Source: Berberis thunbergii | Lineage: Eukaryota; Streptophyta; Magnoliopsida; Ranunculales; Berberidaceae | Reading direction: 5' to 3' | Assembly (NCBI GenBank): GCA_003290165.1 | Contig: QNQO01000594.1 | Location: 186,001 to 250,000 of the forward strand | DNA: 64,000 nucleotides | Shown: positions 47,128 through 59,797 of the stretch, piece after piece | Layout: every line of letters starts with the position of its first letter | How positions within the stretch are numbered: the first letter of the stretch is position 1 | Notes under the pieces: model-generated | What the model saw: only the letters and a program-made list of their open reading frames with translations | The model's database searches: none | Told to the model about the DNA's origin: nothing | Made by a program: the position numbers and the translations under genes

Positions 47128-49604
47128 TCATGATTCATCTCCACTCCAATTGTTCTTCATCTTGGGACCAGTTGGCCCTTCTTCTCCAAACACTTCAGCC
47201 GGAATGGCCTTCACAACATTTTCGAATGCAGTTTTAAACTTCCCAGGAAGCAATTTCTCTATCGCGTTCAACTTTTTTTTGAGTTCGTAAGTGATTTTCG
47301 GCCCCCATTTTCTGTAGTAGTTCAGCCATGGAGGCTCAACAATCGTACCCAAGTAATCCGCAGATACTACTTCGTACCTGACTCCTACATCCACGATTTT
47401 CTTACTCTTTGCAGTGTCATTCCTTATTCCAATTCCTAAACTTGCATCCCCTTGTAAAACCAAACCTGGTTTTGGATAAAATGCGTGACCATGCAATGAA
47501 GCAAACGATACAACCTTATTCCCGCCTCCAAATTCAACCTGGGATGAATTCACCCAGCTCCCACTGCTATGCTCCGAGTAGTACACCTTCCACAGCTCCC
47601 CAGTGAAATTACTAATCCTCAATGTCATATGCTCCCAATCACCAACATGTTCACCTATCTTCCCCAGAGGGATGTTTACAAATTCAACCTTGGCCGTCGC
47701 AGCACCATTGAAGGGGTAAAACATCCAGATAGCTATATCAGTGAACGTGGCACCTAGCATTGGCTTTACATGTAAATAAGTTGTTGAAGTCTGTATGTCA
47801 CCTTTCATGACCATCTCTTTAGCCTCACCACCTGGAAGGTCTAACCAGTACTCCCCATCGTTAGAACCACCTTGTGGAAGGTTTGAACCATTAGAGTCAA
47901 TTCGAGCGGGATTTGATTCATTGCCTTTTTTGAACAAAAGAGCTCCATTGTCAAAGAACCAATTGACTGAAGAAGGAAGATACGGTTCATCCGGATGTAA
48001 ATAAATCCTCGGGGAATAACATTGTACTAATGCTTCAATTTGGCTTAGATTCGGCATGCATAATAAATTAGAACCAACATTCTTTAAGCAAGTTTGAACT
48101 GGCTTACTTCCATTCACCTCAGCTGTAAATGTACCTACACTTACACCAAGAGCTTGGGTTCCAATTACAACTGGTTTCAAACCATACACATTGACCTCAT
48201 TTGTGCTAGGTGCCCATATCAATGTATCATCCTCGCATGACTCAGTGAAATCTGAACGAATGCAACGGACCTTCTCAAGGGGCGGCTTTTCGGGGGAGTT
48301 AGTAACTACAAGACCAACTGCATTATATCCATCAGGAGGGGTTGGTAACCAAACATACCCATTGGTTTCCTGCTTGATTTTCATGGACTCACTGCTCCAT
48401 ACAAGTGAGTAATCAGTTGGCATCTTCACTACTTCACTTGAAGAGTCATCTTTTGCTACTAGAACCCAACCAAATTGAGACGTGTTATTGGGCTGAGCAT
48501 AGCAACCAAGCATGGAAAACCCGGCAGGTATCGGGTCCGGGTCGAAGAAAGTTGCACCAAGATTGCCAGATCCTCCCTCTTGGGTGGTCCATACCTTTGT
48601 GAAAGTTGAAATTTGACATACATCAAGGCCTCCAAGATTTATTTTTCCAGTTGCAAATCCAGCACCTGAAATTCAACATCCAACATTCAAATTATAAATC
48701 AATCAAAGGGTCCGTTTGTTTGTTAGTTAGTTGAGACTTGATAGAACCATTTCTGTTTTTAAGTTTCATCTTTTCGATTTAATTAAAAAAATTTCAGGTG
48801 CTTAAACTCCCTTTACTTACAACAATTAAAATAAACTAAGAAAATTAAAATCGGAGAACAATTTGGTTTTGCTTGATGACAATATGGAAACTGAAAAGAA
48901 GGCAACTAGTACCGAAAAACTAGAATTCAAATTATTTGTAGAAAAATATAACTTTTCTAAAGTAACAAAGTTCTCATTTATCCACCCTTTCTAAAGTGTT
49001 TGAAAATGAGACAATCTCATCATCCGTATCCACAAATGAGTGCGCTTTTATTCCTTTTTCCATGAAAAATCACCCATAATCAAGCAAAGCTAGATTACTT
49101 TCCAACAAAACATTTTTCTACCACTACACTATATTGGCATTTTTGTAACAATCCCTAAAATAGTATCACTTTTGAAGTGTAACAATTCACCTAACAACTT
49201 TACACATTTTCACAAACAAAATGATACAATAATAGTATCATCATGAAGATTATGGTTATAAAAGTGATACTATTCATGGTGATCCAACTTATTGTATCAT
49301 TTTTTTTGTGTTACTATTTTTCACTTTTTTTTACTAAAATTAGTTTTGATTTGAAATTGTTTGGTGGATTGCAACATCTTAAAAAAGTGATATTGTTTTT
49401 AGAGTCGTTACAAAAGTGTCAATTTGATGTAGTATACTAAAAAATCTGAGATAAAACAGAACAACAAAAAGGCAAAAAACCAATTGGATTTGGTAAAAAT
49501 GAATTACCTTGTGGCCAAGCTGGTAATGGAGAAGGTAGCTTGAAGATGTTATGAATGGGAAGAACCTCTGTGTCCTCTGTTCCACAAGTGAGGCAGTTCC
49601 CCAT
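47128..49604 (-). CDS. DUF946/Vps62-like protein (plant vacuolar sorting-associated 62 family)
   Basis: Two exons on the minus strand: 49604-49508 and 48665-47128, joined GT-AG with agreeing phases. Total 1635 bases, 544 residues, the family's usual size. The protein starts MGNCLTCG, so Gly2 could be myristoylated and Cys4 palmitoylated, placing it on a membrane. The body carries family blocks: FSLGCYAQP-like region (MLGCYAQPNN), GYVWLPTPPDGYNAVGLVVT, CYSPRIYLHPDEPYLPSSV, GEHVGDWEHMTLRISN, YYSEHSSGSWV and SLHGHAFYPKPG. The role of these plant proteins is not established; the name comes from limited similarity to yeast Vps62. The single intron (48666-49507) holds a CACTA MITE. No frame breaks are seen, so this is probably a working gene. 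Confidence 0.92.
49122..49434. mobile_element. CACTA-type MITE in the Vps62-like intron, 313 bp
   Basis: Ends are CACTACACTATATTGGCA and the complement TACTACATCAAATTGACA, followed on both sides by similar TTTTGTAACxA and TATCACTTTT blocks. TAC flanks both ends (49119-49121 and 49435-49437), the 3-bp duplication of CACTA elements. Non-coding. Confidence 0.8.
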
Positions 49605-50103
49605 ATTGGTCTAATCAGATATTGGAGATGTCTTAATGGTAAGACTAGTTGTTTGTACATAGCATATAATGGTTTTCAGACAGTGACCAAGATGTGGATA
49701 AATGTGTATCAACATATTGAAATGTGTAGCATGGGTTGATAAAGATATGTATTTGAAGAAGAAGAGACGATGAGATGGCTGTTTCTTGCAAGTAAACTCT
49801 TACCACCTAAAAAGAGATTGACTTTCTTCACTGGGTTGTTGAATGAGTGGGTTGGAAAGATTTCTGTTTCAAGGCATTTTTAGATGGAAAGAAAAAAAAT
49901 TCATTAAGACAATAAGGAACTATTGCATTGTATGAAGAAAAAGAAATTGCTTGTGGTGATCAATCCAACCATGTTTACATTGGAATGTCCATCAAGTGTC
50001 GTGGTCTATAGGCCTACATATGTTTATATTTGTCAATCTGGTGTTTTAGAGTATTGATTGTTTGAAACGCCATTAGCATTTTGTAGTAATATGATCATTG
50101 TGA
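49605..50103. promoter_or_regulatory. Upstream region of the Vps62-like gene
   Basis: AT-rich DNA upstream of the start codon at 49604, expected to hold the promoter. I cannot point to a defined element. Confidence 0.3.
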
Positions 50104-50420
50104 GGGTGTGTTTGGTTGCATGGAATCCTATGTCATGAAAATTTATGAGGAGATTTCTACATTTTATGCTAAATTGATATATCACTCCACATCTACCATT
50201 TGATTTTGTGATCAATGGTGGGAATGGAAGTCCCATGAACATGTGAATTTCACTCCTTGGTCCCCCAAGGCATGTGATTCTCATGTTCATGAAATTTTCA
50301 TTCTCACCATTGATCACAAAATTAAATGGTGAATGTGAAGTGATACATCAATTTAGCCTAAAATATAAAAATTCCTTCATGAATTCTCATAACATAGAAT
50401 TTCATACAACCAAACACACC
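50104..50420. mobile_element. Tourist-like MITE, about 317 bp, long inverted arms
   Basis: Starts GGGTGTGTTTGGTTGCATGG and ends ATACAACCAAACACACC. Arms are complementary over most of their length (for example CCATTTGATTTTGTGATCAA with its partner near 50310). Flanking triplets TGA and GTA do not match, so the duplication has decayed. Same family as 54900-55224. Confidence 0.7.
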
Positions 50421-50895
50421 GTAAATAATTAAAATGAAATGAATTCATTTCTAGCAAGAGTGGCAAGTTGGGAGTAAAAGTCTTACGACTATAATTTGAA
50501 ATATGGCAACATTTTATGAAGCAGAAGATGGAGGAGACAGCAGTAAAAGATAAGAGAAAATAATATTCATTTGTTTGGATTTTCTTTAAGTTGTAGTCAG
50601 CCATTGCAAATGGTTGAAACAAATACGCCCAAAAAAAAAAAAAATCATAATCGAGATCAATGCTTTGTTGTTCCCTCAGTTTTGTGTAAGTTAATTGTTA
50701 AAAATTGAAAAAAATCAAATAAAAATAAAAATTTCTAAGAATCCTGATTTATTCTTTGGGAATACATTCAAAGTTATATTTTATTTGTATGGCGCGAATC
50801 GCTTTTAAAACATTTAATGAGGAATTTGGACATGTGCAAGTTCTGTTTTTGAGTCGTGGAAGTTGTGTAGTCTTATTATCTTGCACCACTGAAAT
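50421..50895. other. Intergenic stretch, nothing recognised
   Basis: AT-rich DNA, no gene or bounded repeat seen. Confidence 0.4.
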
Positions 50896-51795
50896 TAGGG
50901 GTGAGTATGGGATGAGATGGACTCATCTCAATCTCATTCCGTTGTTTTATTTTCGGGATGGGACGGGCCTCATCCCGACCTCGTTCCATTCCAAACGGGC
51001 TTAAAACGGGATGAGCATGGTTGAATTTTTGTGCAATTACTAAGTTATTATGATGTGCATTTTAAACGTATATTCTTATAATTACTATATTATCAACCGA
51101 CTGAAAAGACGTTCTCTAACACCCACACCAAAGATTTTCGACTCTGTCTCCGGAGATCCAATCGAACTAAGAAAGCAAACAAAAGGTACAAAGGTTGAGT
51201 TGATTTATAGTCTAGGTTTGTTTTGGTGAATCCTCTCTTGTGAGAGTTTGTTTCAGTATTTGCTTTTACTTTTGTTTTATTTGTATAAAGGTTATGGGGT
51301 CCTTAAAACTCAACTCGATTTTCAAAAAAAAAAAAAACCTTCTCAATAGGTCTTCTTATTTGTTCCACAATATGTTAGGTCTTGTTTTTGTAAGTTTCTA
51401 TTTATGTTCATATTTACATCATCAATTAAAAAATATTATAATATTTTCTATCATTATGCAAATTAAGAAGTTGTCTATGAAAGTATTATTGTTTTAAACT
51501 ATAATATAATTATTTGTGATGTTAAGTTCATACAACTCCTCAAAACTTCATGTACCACACTTAATATGACACACAAATTTTGAGTTAATAAATATTAAAA
51601 TTAATAAAAATTAATATTAAATATGTTCGGGATGGGATGGGATGGGCGGAATTGAAAATCTTCATCATGATCTCATTCCACTCTAGATCATGATGGGACG
51701 GGATCGGGAAGAGTTTGATCAATCCCAAAAAGACCCAAAAAAATTAGAACGAAATGGAACGTGATCGAGATCGCGGGATGAAATACCCACCCCTG
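50896..51795. mobile_element. Non-autonomous hAT element, 900 bp
   Basis: Starts TAGGGGTGAGTATGGGATGA and ends AAATACCCACCCCTG. The 8-bp duplication ACTGAAAT is perfect (50888-50895 and 51796-51803). Internal GGGATGGGATGGG and CATCCCGACCTCG motifs link it to the element at 12313. Non-coding. Confidence 0.88.
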
Positions 51796-53059
51796 ACTGA
51801 AATTTCTCACTGATAAAAGCGGGTGTGATAGAAATGTTTTAATTTTGAGACCACATACGTGTCTATAATTGGAAAATACCGCTTTTATTATAAACCTACT
51901 ATTAAAAAAAAAATTGTAATAAACTCTGCACATGATCCTGTAAAAATATTTGGTAAGCTTGAAGATCTTTGTTGGAGTGATGATGTAGAAACCAGGATTC
52001 AGAAGCCTGCAATCCTTACTGATTGGTTAAATCCAATTATGATGTATCACACTTTAACCTATGTGTTTTGCTGTAACACTGAAAATTTAAGAAAAATCAA
52101 ACAATCATCAGTACATTGTTAAAACAATTCCATGTACGCCATATAATGTCATTACCCTAGTCACTTTCACAGCTTATCCTAATAATGTTTCCAGTAAAAA
52201 AATTTATCTATAACTATAACGGGAATTGAAAAGTGGAATCCATCTGTCCATGCGTTGCAAAATTTTGAAATTTCCACTCTTTCTTCGATCTCTCTGCTTC
52301 TCTTTTAGATCTGCTATACGGCTCGATCTACTCTTTGAGCTTCATCTTTTTAAGTTGAAGAACAATGCAAGGTGGGATATTGGATGTTCTCTCCTCCCCA
52401 TTCATGGTCTGTTGAAATTTTTTTTTGGTTTCGAATTTGAGGATTTAGCTACAGATGTGAATTTGGAGCTCTCTTTTGCCAATTCTTACTCTCGTCTTTC
52501 CTCAGGGTTTTAGTTGATTCAAGAACTGAGCTTTGATGTTAGATTTTGATTGGCTTGGCTAAGTTTTGTTTTTAGAGTTTTTATCAAAATCTTGAATTTA
52601 TTCAGTTGTAAGAATATGTTTGTCATTTTTTATTTTTTATTTTATAATTTTATTAAAAAAAATTTATGTGCGTTGTGAATTTTATGAGATTTCGAGTAGT
52701 ACAATGTATTTTTTTTTTTTTTTGAAATCTTCCCTTTCACTAAAGAGTTCCACCCGAAGTTATATTTGTGATCATTTTTCGATTTCGACAAATCATAGAT
52801 CATGATAATCATAACTCGGCGATTGATAATTGGGTGCAGCAGATTTGTTATTATAACCATTTTCTTGATTTTACATATTTATGATAATGATAACTTGGCG
52901 ATTGATAATCGAGTGCAAGAGATTTGTTCTTATACCCATTCTCTTGATTTTACATGTTTTGTTTGAATAAAAGATGATAATGGATTTACATGCACTTGTA
53001 TTGGAAGATGTTACATTTTAGGTACTTTTTTCATTAAAAGGAGGAGGAGATCTATCGTG
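51796..53059. other. Intergenic stretch with a leader-like C/T-rich segment
   Basis: The segment at about 52255-52330 (repeated CTCTTTCTTCGATCTCTCTG-like bases) resembles a 5' untranslated leader, but no gene follows that I can support. A near-repeat of about 90 bases ('ATAACTTGGCGATTGATAAT') occurs at 52805-52965. Confidence 0.35.
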
Positions 53060-53218
53060 ATGGGAAACCCAGAAACTCTTTGTGTCATCTTGGGGTTGGG
53101 GTTGAAGAGATTCAAAGACGATGATAAGAAGCTCAACAAGTTCACCAAATCGCATGTTTTGAGGCTTTTGAAGATGGATATGATGCCAATGGGTATCAGT
53201 TTAGCAGTAGGTCTGTAG
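53060..53218 (+). pseudogene. Possible pentatricopeptide-repeat protein scrap
   Basis: A 52-residue frame reads MGNPETLCVILGLGLKRFKD, then KLNKFTKSHVLRLLKMDMM and stops at 53216. The 'SHVLRLLKMDMM' pattern recalls small plant PPR proteins (SKVSRLLKADLL). No PPR repeats follow. Fragment only, family uncertain. Confidence 0.25.
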
Positions 53219-54319
53219 CAGATGGAATCACAGGTCTAGGATTCAAACCTTATCGACAACATTAAAGTGGGAGGGGTTAAGGGATTAAAAAAAATGGACA
53301 CGATTGTTGTTTTTAATGAGTCAGAAAAACAAAGTAATAAAATTTAAAACAATTTGTTAGGATTTCTGAGATATTTGAAGTGATTAAGAAACAAGACCAG
53401 TATAAGCCTAATTTGATATTTTAGTTCAATGGAATTTATAGGTTTTCAACTTAGGGTTTTGAAGCTTTGGTTTAATTGGGGAGTGTCGGAAAGCACGGCC
53501 TAAAGAGCAGGATGGCATGCTGAAGTCATAAAGCGGTACTCGTGCCTACACGCTCTGTAGAAAGTGTGTGGTCGTGCTAATGACACAGTTGATACACTAG
53601 CTTATTTAAGGCAATGATTACTCCACACCATCAAAAATACTGTCTCACACCATTTCACTGTCCCATACCACTTGCTTTATTTCCCACACCACCTATATAA
53701 ACAAGAAAACAACATTTCTCTTCCATTCAAAATCGATTTTGACTTATTCTCTTGGTTCAATTGTTTCTTCCCTTCTTGCATCTTCCCTCTCGCAAAACAA
53801 GCAAGCAAATCTTCCATTCTCTTGGTTCGATTACTTTTACAACCCCATAGATCTATTATTCACTTCGTCTCAGATTTTGACTCCGACGCTTCTGAAATAA
53901 GCTTTCTAATTATTAATTTCTTGCAAAAAATTTCAAGAAGTTAACATTTTGTTTAACTTCGGCAAATTTGATAATTTCATCAAATTTGTTAACATTTTGT
54001 TAACTTCTTCTATTGTAGAATTTGTTTGTTCTCTTCACTATTGATTGTTTCATTTGTTAACAAGCTTTTAAAAAATGATCATTTAATGCGACAATGCAAA
54101 ATTTTCAGAAAAACAAAGTAATCTCATGGAAACTTCAGAAATATTTTCAATCACAAAAACAAAGTAAATTTCAGAAATCACAAAAAACAAACTATTGTTC
54201 ACCTAAGAAAATGCGAGGTTTTGCAAAAACCTCGTATTGATCTGGGCAAACAATAAAAAAAATTTGCTAAATATTTCGTGTTCGGCCAGAACAATGCGAG
54301 CGAACAGGAAAGCACAAAT
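53219..54319. other. Intergenic stretch, nothing recognised
   Basis: AT-rich DNA. A 90-residue open frame at 53672-53944 has no known motif. Confidence 0.35.
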
Positions 54320-54860
54320 TTTTAGACAGATTTGTGTGATTAGTAAAATAGCCATAACGTTCTCATTTGAAAACATTTTCAAGTGGTTCAAATTGTGTTT
54401 ATTAGATAACTCATAATACTACAATATTTGTGTTGATTAGCTTGAGAATCGGTCCCGATCGAGCAAATAAGTTGGTCGAAAGTCAGGGACACTATCCCGT
54501 TTTCATTGCGAGACAGATTTGCACGACTTTAGTAAAATAACCATAACTTACTCATTTCAAAACATTTTCAAGTGATTCAAGTTGTGTTTATTAGATAACT
54601 TGTAATACTACAATTTTAGTGTTTTGATGAGGTTGAGAATGAGTCTCAATCAAGCATATAAGTTGGCCAAAAGTCAGAGACACTATCCAATTTTCATTGC
54701 AAGACAGATTTGCACGATCTAAAGTCCATAACTTGCTCATTTCAAAAAATTTTCAAGTGATTAAAGTTGTGTTTATTAGATAACTCATAGTAGTACAATT
54801 TTTGTGTTTTGATGAGATTGAGAATCGGTCTCAATTGAGGGTTTAAATTGGTTGAAAGTT
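54320..54860. repeat. Tandem repeat, about 187 bp unit, three copies
   Basis: Units start with CATAACxTxCTCATTT at 54353, 54542 and 54727, giving periods of 189 and 185 bp. Each unit continues through ATTTTCAAGTGxTTxAA, TGTTTATTAGATAACT and GAGAATCGGTC-like bases. Copies are clearly diverged. The unit length is typical of plant satellites. Confidence 0.8.
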
Positions 54861-54899
54861 ACCCTAATTGGTTTAAATTGAGTGTGAGCAGTACTTTTA

Positions 54900-55224
54900 T
54901 GGTGTGTTTGGTTGCATGAAATCATATACAATGAGAATCCATGAAGGGACCTCCATACTTTATGCTAATTTGAGGTATCACTCCATATCCACCATTTGAT
55001 TTTGTAATTAATGGTGTAAATGAAAGTTCCATGAACATGAAAGTCATATGCCTTGGGGGTCCAAGGAGTGAGATTCTCACGTTCATGAGACTTTTATTTC
55101 CACCATTGATCATAAAATCAAATGGTGGATGTGAAGTGACACGTCAATTTAACCTAAAAATAAGAGTTCTCTCATGAATTTCCATAGCATATGATTTCAT
55201 CCAACCAAACAGCCAAACACACCC
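54900..55224. mobile_element. Tourist-like MITE, about 325 bp
   Basis: Starts TGGTGTGTTTGGTTGCATGA and ends with AACCAAACAGCCAAACACACCC. TTA lies on both sides (54897-54899 and 55225-55227), as for PIF/Harbinger elements. The right end holds an extra CCAAACAG unit. Arms are complementary as in the copy at 50104. Confidence 0.78.
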
Positions 55225-57073
55225 TTAGTTGTGTGGAGTAGTCGTTGCCTTTATTTGATAGTTCTGAAATGGTGGTAGCACATAGCGAAAATGGTGGGCG
55301 GATTTGCACACAGAAGCTTTGTTCTTTGCGACTGTCCTTTCGTATCCCCTCCAATTTCTGAACACAAGACCGCCACTTCAGTTCAACTTGAGAGAGTATT
55401 TGAAACCGAAATCGAGAGGATTACAGAGACAACATTGAAACTTGAGATAGAAGATTCAAAGGGTATCGATGTATTGGGAGCCTCGAATGCGTTTTCCCTT
55501 TCTCTACAGGTATCAATCCCTCATTCTCTCTTTTTCATTCTGTCTGTAAAGTTATCAATGTTAGAAATTTAGTACACAAATTGATCTATGGGTTTGCAAT
55601 AACATTAGCTCTAGCTCACAAAAGATTACTCAAAGTTTGTTCATCTCTCTCTAGATTTCGATGTTATTATTAGGATATAAAAGAGTTTTAGTTGGTTTTG
55701 AAAGCCATGTCTAACCTTCAATACCATGATTTCAACCCCTTCATCGGGTAATCTCTTCAATCCCAAAAACACGGATCTATTGGAAAGCCTGATGAAGATT
55801 TTGATGGATGTTCCTAATTCCAATCCCCCTTTCTGTTCTTCAGGAAACAATATGTTTGCTAACTAATAAGCTGATACTTGTGAATTTTGGAGATGGAGTT
55901 AGCCATGGACATCGAATTGGTCCGAGAGGGAGAAAATAAAACCAACTATAGCTCTTAAAAATGCTAGCAATACGAATTTGTTGATGTCCAATTGTCAGAA
56001 ATCCCTAATTGAAGAGCAAGGGGATCTGTCTATGGCAGAAGTGAAAAATTGTATTGCGAGCAATGCAGAGATGGACATATTATTGAAAACATGAATTCAC
56101 ATTCTGGAAATGTAAGTCAGGGATGCAATCATGCAATGGGTGCTTGTGTCTTAGGCTTTCGGGTCGAAAAAGAAAAGCCGTTATATCCAACACTATCCTT
56201 TACTCTGCGGACTACACTGTTATATTCCTAGACTCCTCTTAAGACCAGCTTAGGTACATTTGTTCCATCATGTTATCGCTTGAGGTTGTATCATGTCTGA
56301 TAGTTAACTCAAATAAGACACTAGTAACTACACTATGTGCCCCTCATGAATGAATTTGCAGCTCTTCTCCCCTGTAAATTGGGGTCTCTAACATCTCCCA
56401 TCCAAATACTCTGGTTTGCCATTGGTTCATAAATACAGGGATCATGCAATTTGGGTCAGATGCTGGAACTTATTAGAAGCCAATTTTATCGATAGGGAAG
56501 AGCACTATAAGGCTCGTCGCATCACACTCGTCAAAAGCACTCTTACCAGTATACTTGTTTTTCCTGACGTCAATCTCAGATATTTCAGCATCAATCGTCA
56601 ATAAAATCAAGAAAATATTTTGGGAGTTCTTGTGAGGTATGGTTTTTGGACTTCTACTGCTCTTAGGAGAATGCATAAAATTTTCAAATTGTTATGCATC
56701 AAGTCCTAGAGTTGGATCCCATGCAACCAAAAATGCCCATGCATGAAGGTTTCATCATAATCTCATAAAACAATTTAAAATTTTCTTAAGAATTTTGCAT
56801 GAATCCTCTTAGACCCCTATGAGGTATGCTCAAGGAATGTGATTTCGTGAATATTTTTTTAAAATTACGAAAAGAAAAAGGGCGAAATTAAAAGTAACAT
56901 ATTTTTCAAAAAAATTCAAGATTTTTTGGTTAATTTCGGAATTTTTCGTAGATATACAAAACTCAACTACCAAAAATTATATTTTTTTCAAAAAATTTAG
57001 AGTTTTTTCATAAAATTTGGGGTTTTTTGTATTATCAATTCCACTAATTATTTATTGATTTTTTAAAACCACC
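55225..57073. other. Intergenic stretch with unassigned open frames
   Basis: A frame at 55291-55521 reads EHKTATSVQLERVFETEIER and runs into a plausible splice donor (CTACAG|GTATCA), but I recognise no family and find no continuing exon. Other frames here have no support. Confidence 0.3.
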
Positions 57074-57089
57074 CCCTAATTTTCTAATT

Positions 57090-57951
57090 CATCATCATCA
57101 AAGCCCATTCCAGATATTTCGGGGTCGGCTACATGGATTTTTGTTCTCCAAGCAATGTTGTCTTCCCACATATCCTCGCCTAATTCAAGTTCAAAGATAT
57201 CTTCATTAACCGCCTTCATCTAAGTTTTCAGCGGTCGTCCCCTTCGTTTACACCCTCCATTAACTTGCCAATCTAGACATTTTCTAATTGGCATTGTGCT
57301 TGGTCTCCTTCGCATATGACCAAACTAAGTTAAACTTCTTTCTCTAATTTTGTCCTCTATGGGCGCTACACCTAAGTATCTCCTAATTCTTTCATTTCTA
57401 CTTTTATCCTAACGAGTTTTACCACACATCCACCTTACCATACGCATTTCTGCTAGTGCCATTCTATGCGTATGTTGTCCCATAGTAGCCCAACATTCTG
57501 AACCGTATAGCATGACTAGTCAAACAATTGTATTATAGCATTTCCCTTTTAGCCTTGCAGACATCCTTCTATCGCATAATACACCCGAAGTCATTCTCCA
57601 TTTCAACCAACCAACTTTAATCCTATGGTCTACATATTCTCCAATAACCTCATTCTTTTGAATTATAGATCCTAGATATCGAAAAACCTCACACTCTGGG
57701 ACCTCTACACCTTCTCAATTGCATTACTTCTCCCTCGTGGTTTACAACCAAAGTTGCATACTAGATACTCCGTCTTCGAACGACTAATTCTAAAACCTTT
57801 ACTCTTTAAAATCGCCCACCACTTATCTAATTTTTGACCTAAACCTGCACTAGTCTCATCAATTAAGACAATATCATCTGCAAATAACATGCACCAAGGT
57901 ACATCTTCTTGCAAATGTCTCGTCAACTCTTCCATGACCAAAGCAAAGAGA
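57090..57951 (-). mobile_element. RTE-type LINE, 5'-truncated, 862 bp
   Basis: Minus strand from 57951 reads [16 protein letters not shown], the reverse transcriptase FADD active-site region, then [25 protein letters not shown] with frame changes, MLYGSECWA, RMVRWMCGKTR and RGRPLKT, the order found in plant RTE LINEs, with several stops. It ends with GATGATGATG. A perfect 16-bp duplication CCCTAATTTTCTAATT flanks it (57074-57089 and 57952-57967). Dead on arrival, as usual for truncated LINEs. Confidence 0.93.
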
Positions 57952-57962
57952 CCCTAATTTTC

Positions 57963-57965
<3 letters not shown>

Positions 57966-57996
<31 letters not shown>
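57966..57996. repeat. (AT)n microsatellite
   Basis: About 15 AT units directly after the LINE target duplication. Confidence 0.9.
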
Positions 57997-57997
<1 letters not shown>

Positions 57998-58674
57998 ATT
58001 TCATGTTTATTTCATTTCTTGGTATTTAGGCTTCATTTAATATGTTTAATATATTTATTTACTTGTATATATTTTTTCACATTTTCATATGCCCTCAAAA
58101 TTCATTATATATATATTTTTTATGTATCATCGAAATTTTTTCGTTTTTTCTTTACACACCGAAATATTTCTTAAAATTAGGATATCGAAATGAACTCAAA
58201 AAAAGAAATAACAATCCTTGGGTATGCTATAAGTATTCATCATGAAGTTTCTATTGCTATCACCTAAGTTAACTTCCTTATGAGAAACACAAGGAGCTAG
58301 TCCACTAGATCGGTGCTCTCTCCAAGTCACACAAGAACTCGCCTACGTGTAAACTGGAAAGTGTGGAAATCAATTATTGCCTTTCTGGCTTTTCCCTCTT
58401 CTTATCATTGAAATGGGTTTTATTGCACTTTTATTTTTTTTAATCTATTATTTCTATCATAGAAGACGATTTTATGAACCTCAAATATCATAGGTATTTA
58501 TTAGCCTTTTGTTTTGACTTCCCTACATCATCCCCATCCATACCCTACGCAGATTAAACTTATAATTTACATATAAAGAGTAAAAAAATGTATTTTGAAA
58601 TTTCATATTCACCAGGTGCAAGCAACTCATGTATATGTTTTTGTTCCTTTGTCAATCAATTTTTTATTATTTTA
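57997..58674. other. Intergenic stretch, nothing recognised
   Basis: AT-rich DNA with stops in all frames. Confidence 0.4.
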
Positions 58675-58954
58675 GGTTGGTGTTTGGTTTTAAGGAAATT
58701 TTGGCATGGGAAAACTACAAAAAATTAGGAAATTGGGGCAAAGCTCACCACCTTGAAGTTGAAGATGACTATATTTTGGCCAAAAAAAATTTAGTTCCTC
58801 ATAAGAAAACATTTTGCACAACTTTGTAAGAAGTTGAGAGGATAGTCATCATGACAAATTCATGTTCTTTATTCTGTCATCCTCTTTCCCTCTCCTCCCT
58901 CCTCATTTTTGACAAATTGTCTTGAGAAAAATTTCCTTTGAACCAAACACATCC
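58675..58954. mobile_element. Tourist-like MITE, 280 bp
   Basis: Starts GGTTGGTGTTTGGTTTTAAG and ends TTTGAACCAAACACATCC, with TTA on both sides (58672-58674 and 58955-58957). Inner 'GAAATTTTGGCA' and 'AAAATTTCCTTTG' continue the inverted repeat. Non-coding. Confidence 0.75.
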
Positions 58955-59046
58955 TTAGTGAATTTAAAAATAAAATATGTAATCAATTTGGCATAAAGAG
59001 TTCATTACCTTTCCTTAAATTTGTATTCAACACTATACTGAATCAA

Positions 59047-59601
59047 GGTTCTAAAAATCACTAGGACGGCGGGGAGCAGGAGGACTAGCGCCCAGAGGCC
59101 TAGACTTTTTTTTTGGTATTATAATGTGTAAAATTTATAAAAGTCAAACAGAATAGCATATGAATTACTTCCAATTCAATGCCAAGATAAATATGTAAAA
59201 TGCATGAACATGAAAGGCTAGGCCTCTAACTCTTCTTCATATCCTTCCATTTCCAAGACTCTCTCCGTATCGAACTCAAACTCAACATCGTCCTCCCCTT
59301 TTCCCTCCCCTTCAACGTCTTTATCCGATACAAAATCTTCATGAAGTTCTTTTACTAAAACTTCTCCTAGGCTCTAGAGTATTGTTTGTCTCTGATACCT
59401 CTCCAACCATTTCCAAATGGTCAACTTAAAAAAAAAATTCCCGAATTGAAAATAAATAAAAATAATAATTTCAAAAACCTCCCCAGCCCGCTTACTCCCC
59501 GCACAGACCCGCGCAATCGCCGCCTAGGCCCTCACCGATTTTTTCTCCGACTACCCATTAGTCTTTGCGTTTCCTAGCTGCCTAGGCCGATTTTTAGAAA
59601 A
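59047..59601. mobile_element. Putative MITE with TTCTAAAAATC ends
   Basis: Left end GGTTCTAAAAATCACTAGG and right end CCTAGGCCGATTTTTAGAAA are imperfect inverted repeats. Both sides carry 'CTAGG' and GC-rich 'GGCGGGGAG'/'CTCCCCGC' motifs. I see no target duplication, so the class is open. Confidence 0.45.
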
Positions 59602-59645
59602 TAGCACTTAATAGATCGTCTCGTATTATAAGGAATTCTTTTAGG

Positions 59646-59797
59646 AAAGAAAGTGCTATGAGGAGCTTAGTGACTTGTGTTTTGTTGGGAATTGTGGTTA
59701 TCCAGTGAAGTTCAAGTGTTGGGATGGTGAGAAAGTTGATTTTATTAAGGTAGTGGAGGATTTAGCAACAATGAGATCTTGGATTGGAGGTTAAATT
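59646..59797 (+). pseudogene. Unrecognised coding-like fragment
   Basis: A frame without an ATG reads KCYEELSDLCFVGNCGYPVK, then KCWDGEKVDFIKVVEDLATM and stops at about 59795. The amino acid mix looks protein-like, but I do not recognise the family and found no flanking exon. Confidence 0.2.
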
